Position numbers and translations under genes: made by a program | Shown here: one piece after another, positions 52,437 through 61,120 of the stretch | Position numbering within the stretch: the first letter of the stretch is position 1 | Layout of the letters: every line of letters begins with the position of its first letter | Notes under the pieces: generated by a model | Told to the model about the DNA's origin: nothing | The model's input: the letters and a program-made list of their open reading frames with translations, nothing else | The model's database searches: none | Assembly (NCBI GenBank): GCA_964598495.1 | Contig: CAZRBY010000002.1 | Span: 1 to 64,000, forward strand | Reading direction: 5' to 3' | Origin: Cacconaster sp964598495 | Lineage (GTDB): Bacteria > Bacteroidota > Bacteroidia > Bacteroidales > UBA932 | DNA length: 64,000 nucleotides

Positions 52437-53111
52437 ATGGCATCGGAATTTGAAAAATTTGCAGTCAGACACTGCGGTATCAGCTCAATGACCTATCACC
52501 GGCTTAACTCAATTTATGCCGGATATGTCAATCCAATGATTATAGAAGAGCGTCAACTCAATGTGGCTCAGATGGATGTATTCTCCCGTCTTATGATGGA
52601 CAGGATTATTTTCCTCGGCTGCGCAATAGACCCGGACGTAGCAAATATCATTCAGGCACAACTCCTGTTTCTCGACTCCACCGGATCGGATTCTGATATA
52701 ATGCTTTATATCAATTCTCCGGGCGGAGGGGTCTATGCGGGTTTGGGTATCTATGACACCATCCAGACAATTGAGTCTGATGTTGCTACAATATGCACCG
52801 GTGTGGCTGCATCGATGGCTGCCATTTTGCTGGCGAGCGGCACTAAAGGGAAACGTTCCATACTGCAACACTCCAGGGTGATGATTCACCAGCCTATAGG
52901 CGGTGCGGAAGGACAGGCTTCCGACATCGAAATCACCGCACGCGAGATTGTAAAGCTTAAGGGTGAACTATATGACATTCTTGCTTATCACACCGGCAAA
53001 CCACTTGAACAGATTACGAAGGATGCCGACAGAGATTTCTGGATGACTTCTCAGGAGGCTCTTGAATATGGAATGGTGGACGAGATTGTTACCAGAAATA
53101 AGAAAAAATAG
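52437..53111 (+). CDS. clpP: ATP-dependent Clp protease proteolytic subunit
   Basis: ClpP is the barrel peptidase fed by ClpX. The 224-residue protein has the Ser nucleophile in GVAASMAAIL and the His in QHSRVMIHQP, with the Asp further on near TKDADRDFWM. The start is ATG 52437 (MASEFEKFAVRHCG); the open frame from 52356 overlaps tig and is not used. The C-terminus ends in Lys-rich RNKKK. A dispersed repeat starts directly after the stop. Confidence 0.96.
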   Translation: MASEFEKFAVRHCGISSMTYHRLNSIYAGYVNPMIIEERQLNVAQMDVFSRLMMDRIIFLGCAIDPDVANIIQAQLLFLDSTGSDSDIMLYINSPGGGVYAGLGIYDTIQTIESDVATICTGVAASMAAILLASGTKGKRSILQHSRVMIHQPIGGAEGQASDIEITAREIVKLKGELYDILAYHTGKPLEQITKDADRDFWMTSQEALEYGMVDEIVTRNKKK

Positions 53112-53112
53112 T

Positions 53113-53175
53113 CGGGTTGCGAGTTGCGGGGTACGTGGTGTAGTGTAGTGTAGTGTAGTGTAGTGTAGTGTAGTG
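53113..53175. repeat. Dispersed 28-base element copy B plus seven TAGTG pentamers
   Basis: Bases 53113-53140 match the element after hydF (38477-38504) at 26 of 28 positions. It runs straight into seven exact TAGTG units (53141-53175). It begins 1 base after the clpP stop. The clpP-clpX gap (53112-53368, 257 bases) holds no gene. Confidence 0.8.
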
Positions 53176-53272
53176 TATATTTGGGAGTGTCATGTCCTGA
53201 AATAGAGGGTGGAGCGATTACCAATTAAGAATTAAGACCAGTTAGCGAAAAGTAAATAACAAACGGTTAACA

Positions 53273-53328
53273 GCCAATAGCCAATAGCCAACAGCCAACG
53301 GCTAATAGCGAACAACTAACAGTCAACA
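53273..53328. repeat. Eight degenerate heptamers
   Basis: GCCAATA-type heptamers in tandem: GCCAATA twice, then GCCAACA, GCCAACG, GCTAATA, GCGAACA, ACTAACA and GTCAACA, period 7. It lies 40 bases before clpX. No spacers, so not a CRISPR. Confidence 0.75.
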
Positions 53329-53368
53329 GCAATTACTTGCTGAGTTAACAGAGAAAATATATTACCAG

Positions 53369-54619
53369 ATGGCAAAGAAAAAAGACGGCATACCACAACA
53401 TGAACACTGCGTTTTCTGCGGCAGGAGTCAAGATCAGGTAGATCTGCTCATTTCGTCTGAAAATGCCTCCATCTGCTCGGATTGCGCCCTTACTGCATAC
53501 GAATACGCAAAGGAAGTTTTAAATCCCAGGCCGCTCCCCATCAAAACAAACGGGAAGATTGTAGGTGATCCTATTTTGCTGAAACCTAAGGAGATAACTG
53601 ACTTTCTAAGTTTGTATGTCATTGGTCAGGATGAGGCTAAGAAGACGCTTTCAGTAGCTGTTTATAATCACTATAAGAGGATTAACAATAAGGAGTATGA
53701 TACCATCGAAAAGTCCAACATTCTCCTTGTCGGTCCTACCGGTACCGGTAAAACTCTTATGGCACGCACCATTGCAAAGATGCTCAATGTTCCCTTCGCA
53801 ATAGTTGACGCTACAGTACTCACGGAAGCGGGATATGTAGGTGAGGATGTTGAGTCGATACTGGTCCGTCTCCTCCAGGATGCCGACTACGATGTTTCCA
53901 AAGCAGAAATGGGTATTGTATTTATTGATGAGATAGACAAAATCGCTCGAAAGAGTGACAATCCTTCGATTACTCGTGACGTATCGGGAGAGGGAGTACA
54001 GCAGGCGCTTCTCAAAATTATTGAAGGCGGCATAGTCAACGTACCACCTCAGGGCGGTCGCAAACATCCTGAACAAAGAATGATTGCCGTAAATACTGAG
54101 AATATCCTCTTTATTTGCGGAGGTGCTTTTGAAGGTATCGAAAGGCACATCGCCCAGCGTCTCAATACTCAGGTGATAGGCTTCGGAGCCCAGGAACAGC
54201 GCTCAAAAATTGACAAGGATAATCTTATTCAATATATTGCTCCACAAGATCTAAGATCCTATGGACTTATTCCCGAAATCATCGGCCGTCTGCCCGTCCT
54301 TACACATCTCAATCCTCTTGATAGAGAAACATTGCGCGCTATCCTCACAGAGCCAAAGAATGCGCTTATCAAGCAGTACGTTAATCTCTTTGCGATGGAC
54401 GGCATCAAACTTTCGTTCAAGCCCGAGGTTTTGGATTACATCGTGGATACGGCCATAGAGTTCAAATTAGGTGCGAGGGGACTTCGTTCCATTTGCGAAA
54501 CCATAATGCTGGACGCCATGTTCGATGCACCGACAAGTACGCGCAAGTCTATGACCATCACGCTCAAATATGCTAAGGAGAAGGTAGAAAAGTATGCCGG
54601 TAAGATGATAGGACAGTAA
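53369..54619 (+). CDS. clpX: ATP-dependent Clp protease ATPase subunit ClpX
   Basis: ClpX unfolds substrates and feeds ClpP. The 416-residue protein has the zinc-binding N-domain with Cys14, Cys17, Cys36 and Cys39, Walker A GPTGTGKT (about residues 121-128), Walker B IVFIDEIDKIA, the ClpP-contacting loop (VIGFG, about 269-273, matching IGF) and the sensor-2 region LGARGLRSI. Length is normal. It is separated from clpP by 257 bases of repeats. Confidence 0.97.
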   Translation: MAKKKDGIPQHEHCVFCGRSQDQVDLLISSENASICSDCALTAYEYAKEVLNPRPLPIKTNGKIVGDPILLKPKEITDFLSLYVIGQDEAKKTLSVAVYNHYKRINNKEYDTIEKSNILLVGPTGTGKTLMARTIAKMLNVPFAIVDATVLTEAGYVGEDVESILVRLLQDADYDVSKAEMGIVFIDEIDKIARKSDNPSITRDVSGEGVQQALLKIIEGGIVNVPPQGGRKHPEQRMIAVNTENILFICGGAFEGIERHIAQRLNTQVIGFGAQEQRSKIDKDNLIQYIAPQDLRSYGLIPEIIGRLPVLTHLNPLDRETLRAILTEPKNALIKQYVNLFAMDGIKLSFKPEVLDYIVDTAIEFKLGARGLRSICETIMLDAMFDAPTSTRKSMTITLKYAKEKVEKYAGKMIGQ

Positions 54620-54620
54620 A

Positions 54621-54700
54621 GAATAGTCTCGAGTCTTGAGCATGTAGTGTGTAGTGGTTGCAATCACTCGGAACTCAGAAATCGGCACTCGATACTATTC
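54621..54700. repeat. Inverted repeat between clpX and the CNNM gene
   Basis: GAATAGTCTCGAGT (54621-54634) and ACTCGATACTATTC (54687-54700) are inverted copies with one mismatch. The 52-base interior contains GTAGTGTGTAGTG, like the other arrays, and a nested AGTG/CACT pair. It lies at the convergent ends of clpX and the CNNM gene and overlaps the last codons of the latter; it may act as a weak bidirectional terminator. Confidence 0.5.
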
Positions 54701-55756
54701 AGGCAAAGTAATCTGTTTGTACTTTTTCTGTCTTTGTTCCCATCGCTCGCGGGCATATTGCTGCATATCTCCTACCTCGTCCATCTCGTCTATAATCTCA
54801 AGCCCGAGGATGGTCTCGATGATATCTTCAAGGGTTAGAATTCCCTGAAAACAGCCATATTCGTCAATAATTAGGGCTATCTGCTCTTTGTGCTCGAGAA
54901 GTGCTTCCCATATGTCGCTAATAGAGGCTTCCTCATTAAAATAAGGAATATCCCTTCGGATATCTCCCAGTTTGACGTCAAACTTGTCATCGGCAAGGTA
55001 CTCAAGAGCCTCTCTTCTGAGTATATAACCTGTGATAAATTCAGGTGACTCTGAATAAACCGGAATCCTTGAATGGTGGAGGTATGAAGAGTCCTTGTAA
55101 AACTCTTTCAGTGTCATGCTTTCAGGAGCAATAGCCGATACCACCCTGGGAGTCATTGCGTCATAAGCTTTAATGCTGTCGAGCTTAATCAGGTTCTGGA
55201 TGATCTTATTTTCACTTTGCTCAAAGACACCCTCTTCCTCACCGACATTTACCATTGCGGAGACCTCTTCGCGACTAATGGTTACTTCCTGCTCCTTTGG
55301 GGAGAATAGTTTTGTCAAGCCCTCGAAAAGAATCACCAGTGGATAGGTGATGAAAATCATCATGCGAATGGCGTACGCCGTGAAGGTGGTCATGCGTTTC
55401 CAGTAGGAGGTGCCGAGGGTCTTGGGGATAATTTCGGAAAATACCAGAATCAGAAATGTTGTGATGGCAGAAACCAGTCCGAAATAGGCATTGTTGAAGA
55501 TGACCGCTGCTTGTGCTCCGACTCCGGCCGCACCTACGGTATGTGCGATGGTGTTTAGGGAGAGGATAGCAGCGATTGGCCTGTCCATATCTGTCTTATA
55601 CTTCTTGAACAGGGCGGCACCTTTCCATCCTTCATCTTCCTTCATCGTTATGAAAGAGATTGGAGTGGACAGCAGGACAGCCTCAACTATCGAACAAGTG
55701 AACGATACGACCAGTGCCAGAAGCAAATAAATTATAAGAAGTGAGACTGCACTCAT
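54695..55756 (-). CDS. CNNM/CBS-domain membrane protein (HlyC/CorC family)
   Basis: A 353-residue protein with an N-terminal CNNM transmembrane domain (about residues 1-150, four hydrophobic helices; LVFSEIIPKTLG is the family motif) and two CBS domains (about 195-330; AYDAMTPRVV and IALIIDEYGCFQGILTLEDIIETILG). The usual C-terminal CorC/HlyC domain is absent. Such proteins are linked to Mg2+ or Co2+ efflux. It follows rho by 15 bases and is probably co-transcribed with it. Confidence 0.9.
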   Translation of the reverse strand: MSAVSLLIIYLLLALVVSFTCSIVEAVLLSTPISFITMKEDEGWKGAALFKKYKTDMDRPIAAILSLNTIAHTVGAAGVGAQAAVIFNNAYFGLVSAITTFLILVFSEIIPKTLGTSYWKRMTTFTAYAIRMMIFITYPLVILFEGLTKLFSPKEQEVTISREEVSAMVNVGEEEGVFEQSENKIIQNLIKLDSIKAYDAMTPRVVSAIAPESMTLKEFYKDSSYLHHSRIPVYSESPEFITGYILRREALEYLADDKFDVKLGDIRRDIPYFNEEASISDIWEALLEHKEQIALIIDEYGCFQGILTLEDIIETILGLEIIDEMDEVGDMQQYARERWEQRQKKYKQITLPE

Positions 55757-55771
55757 ATTTGGTGTTTAAAA

Positions 55772-57715
55772 TTACTCTCCATTTGCCATTGTTACAAGAA
55801 ATTCTTCGTTATTGGCACATCGTTGCAGTCTTACTTTCATGAACTCCATAGCCTCGACGGAGTTCATGTCTGCAAGATGGTTACGAAGAATCCAGATGCG
55901 GTTGAGATAGTCGGGATTGTAGAGAAGGTCATCTCTGCGGGTAGAGGAGAGAGTCACATCCACGGCAGGGAAGATACGCTTGTTGGATAGCTTCCTGTCG
56001 AGCTGGAGCTCGAGATTGCCCGTACCTTTGAATTCTTCGAAAATCACCTCGTCCATCTTCGAGCCGGTTTCGGTCAGAGCGGTAGCAAGTATGGTGAGCG
56101 ATCCGCCATTCTCGATGTTACGTGCAGCTCCGAAGAAGCGCTTGGGCCTGTGGAGGGCATTGGCGTCAACACCGCCGGAAAGTACTTTACCAGATGCCGG
56201 CTGTACTGTATTGAAGGCTCTTGCAAGGCGAGTGATTGAATCAAGGAGTATAACAACATCATGACCACACTCAACCAGCCGTTTTGCCTTTTCAAGCACC
56301 ATATTGGCCACTTTGACATGTCTTTCCGCAGGTTCGTCAAATGTGGAGGCCACTACCTCAGCCTTTACGTTACGCTGCATATCGGTAACCTCCTCGGGAC
56401 GTTCGTCAATCAGAAGCACTATCATATAGACCTCGGGGTGATTGTCGGCAATAGCATTGGCAATATCCTTCAGAAGCACGGTTTTTCCCGTCTTGGGCTG
56501 TGCGACTATCAGCCCTCTCTGTCCCTTTCCGATGGGTGTGAAAAGGTCCACAATCCTGATTGAAAAATTACTGTTGTGTCCCTTTCCCGTCAGGTTGAAT
56601 TTTTCATCCGGGAAAAGAGGGGTGAGAAAGTCAAACGGTACTCTGTCGCGGATGAACTCCGGTGAACGGCCGTTGATCTTGTTGACCTTTACCAAGGGGA
56701 AATATTTATCGCCCTCCCTGGGTGGTTTGATCTCACCGAGGATAGTGTCTCCCGTTTTGAGTGCAAACATCTTGATCTGTGCCTGGGAAACGTAGATGTC
56801 ATCCGGAGAGTTGAGGTAGTTGTAGTCGGATGAGCGTAGAAAACCATAACCGTCCGGCATGATTTCCAGAACTCCTGTTGCCTCTACAATGCCCTCAAAT
56901 TCGATTTTAGGTTTTCCGCTATGCTGATTATGTTGTTCGTGATGTTGGTGAGTATGTTCCCCATTCTGGACCTTGTTGCGATGTTCGCGTTGAATTGAAT
57001 CTTGTTTTTGAGTCTTCACATTAACGGGCTTTTGTGTCATCTCACCGGATTTAGACCCATCTGTCTCGACCTGCTCCTGGCTTACGATGCTCTCATTCTC
57101 CGTGCGTACAGGTTCTCTCTTGATTACTTGCCTGGGCCTTGTGCCTCTTTTGGGCTTCTCTTCGCTCTCGCTCTTTACTTCGGCCTGTTCCTTGGTCTTT
57201 TCGGTTTGTTTATCCGATTTGTCATCAGGTTGTTTGTGACTACCGGATTTTGCCTCAGCCGAAGTGTCAGATGTTACGGCCTTGAGACCGGCATGAACTT
57301 CTTCGCTCTGCTTCTTGGGCTTTCTCCCCGGTTTTTTTCGTTCAGGAACGGTTTTTTCGCCCTTCTTTTCTCCTGATTCAGCGGGTTGTGCTGCGGCTGT
57401 CGTCAAAACTGCCTTGGACTTTGAATCACTCTTTGCTACAGTGTCGATCTCCTTGCTGCCAGCCTTACTTTCCTGTTTTTTGGGCTGCGCTTTAGCTGTT
57501 TCTACCGTGCTGCCGGTAACTTCCCTTATCTCCTTCACAACTTTTTTCTTTACCGGTTTTGGCCCCGGCCTGCCTGTGCCCTGAATAGCCTGCTCATCAA
57601 GTATCTGATAGATGAGGTTTTCATGCTTAGATTCAGGCTTTTTGATGTTGAGCTTCCCTGCAATGTCAATCAATTCTTCAAGACTTTTGCTCTGTAATTG
57701 TAGTATGTCGTACAT
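55772..57715 (-). CDS. rho: Transcription termination factor Rho with long N-terminal insertion
   Basis: A 647-residue Rho; E. coli Rho is 419. After the N-terminal helical part (MYDILQLQSKSLEELIDIA) comes a charged, low-complexity insertion (about residues 55-280, rich in Lys, Glu, Gln, Ser and Pro, ending in a His-rich stretch), as known in Bacteroidota. Then follow the RNA-binding OB domain (VLEIMPDGYGFLRS), Walker A IVAQPKTGKTVLL, Walker B VVILLDSITRLARA and the Q/R-loop region. ATG 57715 is chosen over 57784, which lies inside the structured leader. Confidence 0.95.
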   Translation of the reverse strand: MYDILQLQSKSLEELIDIAGKLNIKKPESKHENLIYQILDEQAIQGTGRPGPKPVKKKVVKEIREVTGSTVETAKAQPKKQESKAGSKEIDTVAKSDSKSKAVLTTAAAQPAESGEKKGEKTVPERKKPGRKPKKQSEEVHAGLKAVTSDTSAEAKSGSHKQPDDKSDKQTEKTKEQAEVKSESEEKPKRGTRPRQVIKREPVRTENESIVSQEQVETDGSKSGEMTQKPVNVKTQKQDSIQREHRNKVQNGEHTHQHHEQHNQHSGKPKIEFEGIVEATGVLEIMPDGYGFLRSSDYNYLNSPDDIYVSQAQIKMFALKTGDTILGEIKPPREGDKYFPLVKVNKINGRSPEFIRDRVPFDFLTPLFPDEKFNLTGKGHNSNFSIRIVDLFTPIGKGQRGLIVAQPKTGKTVLLKDIANAIADNHPEVYMIVLLIDERPEEVTDMQRNVKAEVVASTFDEPAERHVKVANMVLEKAKRLVECGHDVVILLDSITRLARAFNTVQPASGKVLSGGVDANALHRPKRFFGAARNIENGGSLTILATALTETGSKMDEVIFEEFKGTGNLELQLDRKLSNKRIFPAVDVTLSSTRRDDLLYNPDYLNRIWILRNHLADMNSVEAMEFMKVRLQRCANNEEFLVTMANGE

Positions 57716-57732
57716 TATAATGGTTTTGGAAC

Positions 57733-57782
57733 GGGAGACCATAATTGTCCGGTCGCGTGAAGACCGTAAAGATTTGTCTCCC
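57733..57782 (-). promoter_or_regulatory. Structured leader of rho
   Basis: In the predicted 75-base leader, GGGAGAC (57733-57739) can pair with GTCTCCC (57776-57782), enclosing a second stem CGGTC (57750-57754) with GACCG (57762-57766). Both stems are perfect. Its position just before the rho start suggests autoregulation at the leader, known for rho in other bacteria but by different sequences; here it is inference. Confidence 0.5.
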
Positions 57783-57797
57783 AAAATGAAATCGCCG

Positions 57798-57828
57798 CAA
57801 AGTTAGCGGTTTTTATCTACTTTGCAAA
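57798..57828 (-). promoter_or_regulatory. rho promoter
   Basis: Minus strand TTTG (57825-57828), 19 bases, TAACTTTG (57798-57805), a full consensus match. Transcription would begin near 57791, about 75 bases before ATG 57715. The promoter lies between rho and the stop of ridA. Confidence 0.72.
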
Positions 57829-57842
57829 AAATGTGAGTAAAT

Positions 57843-58220
57843 TTATTTTACTGCAATCACGTCGACTTCCGCAAGTGCCGCTTTAGGGAGTGCTGCCACT
57901 GCGTATGCCACACGTGCAGGATAAGGTTTGCTGTAATATTCGGCATAAACCTCGTTCATTACGGCGAAATCTTTCATGTCTGTAAGGTAAACTGTGGTTT
58001 TCACTACATCGCTGAAGTCGTAACCGGCTTCTTCGAGGATATATCCGATGTTTTTGAAAATTTGGTGGAGCTGTTCCTTTACTCCTCCGGGAGCAAATTC
58101 ACCGGTAACGGCATCGATGGGAAGCTGTCCGGATACATAGATTGTGTTGCCGGCAACTATAGCCTGGCTGTAGGGTCCCACTGCTGCGGGTGCGAGGGGA
58201 GAAGCAACTGTTTTGTTCAT
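57843..58220 (-). CDS. ridA: RidA-family imine/enamine deaminase
   Basis: RidA hydrolyses reactive enamine/imine intermediates formed by PLP enzymes. The 125-residue protein is of normal length with PLAPAAVGPYSQAI at the start, IYVSGQLPID, and the conserved Arg and Glu near RVAYAVAALPKAALAEVDVIAV. ATG 58220 is the usual start; the open frame reaches 58262 in the end of lptD. It lies 38 bases after lptD and ends ahead of the rho promoter. Confidence 0.92.
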   Translation of the reverse strand: MNKTVASPLAPAAVGPYSQAIVAGNTIYVSGQLPIDAVTGEFAPGGVKEQLHQIFKNIGYILEEAGYDFSDVVKTTVYLTDMKDFAVMNEVYAEYYSKPYPARVAYAVAALPKAALAEVDVIAVK

Positions 58221-58258
58221 AATAGTAGTATTAGATGTTAAAGATATGATATAGTTTG

Positions 58259-61051
58259 TCAATTGTCCCAGAAGCTTGAGGCTTTCTTGAACTGGAGGAG
58301 GTCGGCAAGAGCGGATGCCTTTGCCGCTATTCTAAAGCTCCAACTTTGCCACTGTCCTGTAGGTACCCAGGAAACGGAAATTGAAAAGCAGTGAAGATCA
58401 TAGGTAGCACTCAATTGGGTGGTTGTGAGTTTCATTCTCGTGAGATCGAAACCTGTGTTGAGGTTAATATTGAGCGCCTGCGTAATTCGTATCTGTCCAT
58501 TCACACCAAGTGTTTGGGTATGATTATGTTTGGTCTGTAGCTGTTCATTGGCATAGGTGTAACTTCTACCGTAAGAGTAGGTGTAGTTAAAACTAACCGA
58601 CCATGGAGAATTGGGATTCATATAGTAGAGCCAGCCCCCCGGAATATATTCGCCCGTTATAGGGTGATAATAGACATATCCATATGCGTTTGCATCCTTT
58701 TTAGCCGACCCTTCATCTTTGAGGCCATCATTGCCTTTGCCTTGGCCGTCCCCGTTGATAGAAAAACTTAGTGATGCGCTCGCATTGACCAGACGTGCAA
58801 GTTTTCCGGTTTGAAGAACATGGAATTTGTTGATGCGCTTTCCTGTGTTGTCGATGGCATAGGGGTCGAGGGCTATATTGCCGTTGATGCCGAGTTTTTG
58901 GAATATGGTAGTACCGGCACTGATGTTGATATTGGACATTCCCATGGAGTCCGCAAGGAAGTTGTAAGATCCGGTAAGGTTGAGATTGTCTATCAATTTG
59001 ATTTTTTCTGTACCTCTGCCTGTTGAATCGGCTGCATTCTTAATTTTAGCTTCGAAGTTGTTAGCGAAACCGAAGTTTATGGCAGCGGTTTTACCCTTTG
59101 CCGGAGGGGAATACATCAACCCCGAGTATTTGTTGTATTCATATACTCTTTCTATTCCTTCGATATCGGTATAGTTGTATGTCATATAGCCATTCATCGG
59201 CGTGCCGAGTTCGGGTTTGTAACTAAATCCGAATGAGGGTGTTATCATATGTCTTATCGCCTCTATCTTGCTCCTCTTCCCGAAATTGAACATACCGTAG
59301 AGGCGGGTGCTCATAGAAAGTCCGGCGGAGAAATTTTGCATCACGCCGAAAGTGCTGAATTGATCGGAAAGTGTAGTGATCACCCTGTCTGTTTCCGGGT
59401 CATATTCTACATGGTTTTCCCTAAAGACCCAGTTCATCCCGTAGGATACGCTGGGAGAGAACTGTAAATATTTGAGCACGGTAAAAGAGGGAAGGCCTAT
59501 CTGGAAGTTATGTGCCATTCCGTTCTGCATCTTATTGATGAATCCGGGCTCGGTGACTTCCCTAGCTTTGAAGTTTACTTTATTCTGTAATGTAGCGTTG
59601 TAACTAAACGAAATCTGTTCATAGAACCTTTCTTTGCCTACTCTGTTTTTTCTCTTGAAAGGGAAAAACCTGTTTACCGATAAGGTTAAGTTGGGTAGGG
59701 TAATGGAATACGAACTGTCTCGTGAGTTCTGGCTGTGCAGAGCGTTTATAGATAGATTCAGGCCGCTCCACTGTTTTGAATAGGAGATTGAGGATGAAAC
59801 TTGGTTCTGAAGACTCTGCGATATGTCTCTTGAGTTGTATTTGCTGTTAGAAGGGCTGGAGAAGTTGACCGAAGCTCTGAAAGAGGTTCCGGGCCTCGCT
59901 TTTGAGTCCTGGGAATGACTCCACATGACTCCGAAGTTCTTTGACTGGAAGAAATTGCTCTCTCCGCGCTCTCCTGTAATGTCATTCGAGTAGGTGAGGG
60001 AGAGCGAGCCATCGAAAGCATACCTCTTCTTGTATCTGGATGTTGCCCTGACGGCCCACGATCCGTATGAATAGATATCTCCGGTCAGTGCCAGATCGAA
60101 ATAGTCGCCTATCACAAACGAGTAGCCGAAATCCTTGAGATAGAGTCCTCGGGCATTTTCCTCGCCGTATGTGGGGACGAGGATTCCACTGGCTCTGTCG
60201 GGCATTTCAGGCACAAAACCAAACGGAAGTACGATGGGTAGCGGCACATCGGCTACAACTACATAGGCGGGCCCGAACACGGTCTTCTGACTCGGTTGGG
60301 TAATCATCTTGGCAGCAGTGAGTTTAAGATAGTAGTGGGGATGCTCATGGTCGCATACCGTATATTTTCCACTGGAGATATTGACTGATTGATCGGGCAT
60401 CATCTTAAGATTTTCTCCCAATAGTTTGGCATCCTGCTGCTCGGTGGTCATGTTTTTGATTTTGGCTTTCTTCGATGAGAAATTGTAATAAACCTCCTCC
60501 ATTCTGTAGGTGTTGCCTCTGTCGGTCATTTCCGGTATTCCGACGAGTTCTCCCGTAATGGTATCTCTGGTGCCTCTCGCATAGACTACATTCTTGTCCA
60601 TGTCGTATGATATATAGTCTGCCTTAAGCGACAGATCGCCGTATTTCATGGTTACATCACCAAAATAGTAGATGAGTTTGCGTCCATTGGTAAAATCTTC
60701 TATCACGGAGTCTCTCGCATTGGAAAAAGCAGGTTTCTCAAGCATTCCCTTTACCTCATCTTTAAGCTGACTGATGCCTGTAGTATCGGTTTCTGGCATT
60801 AATAATGCAAGAGAATCGAGTGGTGCGATAAGGGTGGTATCACGCTTAATGTCTGTTACTGCGAGAGAGTCAGGGTGAGTATTTGTCAGCGTATCTTTCA
60901 ATGCATTCCGAAGTGCCGGCACGGAGTCTCTGGACAATATCATCTGCCTTTGAACAAGTGAGTCGGGAGATTGGGCAAACAGAGTTGCACACCCGCACAC
61001 CATAATCAATATGGTTGAGAGAAGGTATGTTATTTGTTTGTTTAGTGACAT
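58259..61051 (-). CDS. lptD: LPS-assembly protein LptD (Bacteroidota type)
   Basis: The outer-membrane translocon that inserts lipopolysaccharide. The 930-residue protein has a signal peptide (with a Cys, VCGCATLFA), an N-terminal OstA-like beta-jellyroll region (about residues 130-260; YYFGDVTMKYGDLSLKADYISYD) and a long C-terminal barrel of alternating strands (about 290-930) with LPIVLPFGFVPEMPDRASGILVPTYG as a recognisable stretch. ATG 61051 is chosen; a TTG extension to 61087 is unlikely. It forms a unit with ridA. Confidence 0.87.
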   Translation of the reverse strand: MSLNKQITYLLSTILIMVCGCATLFAQSPDSLVQRQMILSRDSVPALRNALKDTLTNTHPDSLAVTDIKRDTTLIAPLDSLALLMPETDTTGISQLKDEVKGMLEKPAFSNARDSVIEDFTNGRKLIYYFGDVTMKYGDLSLKADYISYDMDKNVVYARGTRDTITGELVGIPEMTDRGNTYRMEEVYYNFSSKKAKIKNMTTEQQDAKLLGENLKMMPDQSVNISSGKYTVCDHEHPHYYLKLTAAKMITQPSQKTVFGPAYVVVADVPLPIVLPFGFVPEMPDRASGILVPTYGEENARGLYLKDFGYSFVIGDYFDLALTGDIYSYGSWAVRATSRYKKRYAFDGSLSLTYSNDITGERGESNFFQSKNFGVMWSHSQDSKARPGTSFRASVNFSSPSNSKYNSRDISQSLQNQVSSSISYSKQWSGLNLSINALHSQNSRDSSYSITLPNLTLSVNRFFPFKRKNRVGKERFYEQISFSYNATLQNKVNFKAREVTEPGFINKMQNGMAHNFQIGLPSFTVLKYLQFSPSVSYGMNWVFRENHVEYDPETDRVITTLSDQFSTFGVMQNFSAGLSMSTRLYGMFNFGKRSKIEAIRHMITPSFGFSYKPELGTPMNGYMTYNYTDIEGIERVYEYNKYSGLMYSPPAKGKTAAINFGFANNFEAKIKNAADSTGRGTEKIKLIDNLNLTGSYNFLADSMGMSNINISAGTTIFQKLGINGNIALDPYAIDNTGKRINKFHVLQTGKLARLVNASASLSFSINGDGQGKGNDGLKDEGSAKKDANAYGYVYYHPITGEYIPGGWLYYMNPNSPWSVSFNYTYSYGRSYTYANEQLQTKHNHTQTLGVNGQIRITQALNINLNTGFDLTRMKLTTTQLSATYDLHCFSISVSWVPTGQWQSWSFRIAAKASALADLLQFKKASSFWDN

Positions 61052-61076
61052 TGGCACCAAAAATGCATTTTTTGTA

Positions 61077-61100
61077 TATATTTGCAAAACAACAAAATTA
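61077..61100. promoter_or_regulatory. Divergent -7 elements (lptD / amidase)
   Basis: Plus strand TATATTTG (61077-61084) faces the amidase ATG 61121, with a TTG (61051-61053) 23 bases upstream, longer than optimal. Minus strand TAATTTTG (61093-61100) faces lptD ATG 61051. The two transcripts would overlap in this short region. Confidence 0.5.
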
Positions 61101-61120
61101 GTAAAATTTTAACAAGTAGT

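Noticed and set aside
53273..53328. CRISPR-like repeats.
   Set aside because: Units are 7 bases, degenerate and without spacers; no cas gene is in the window.
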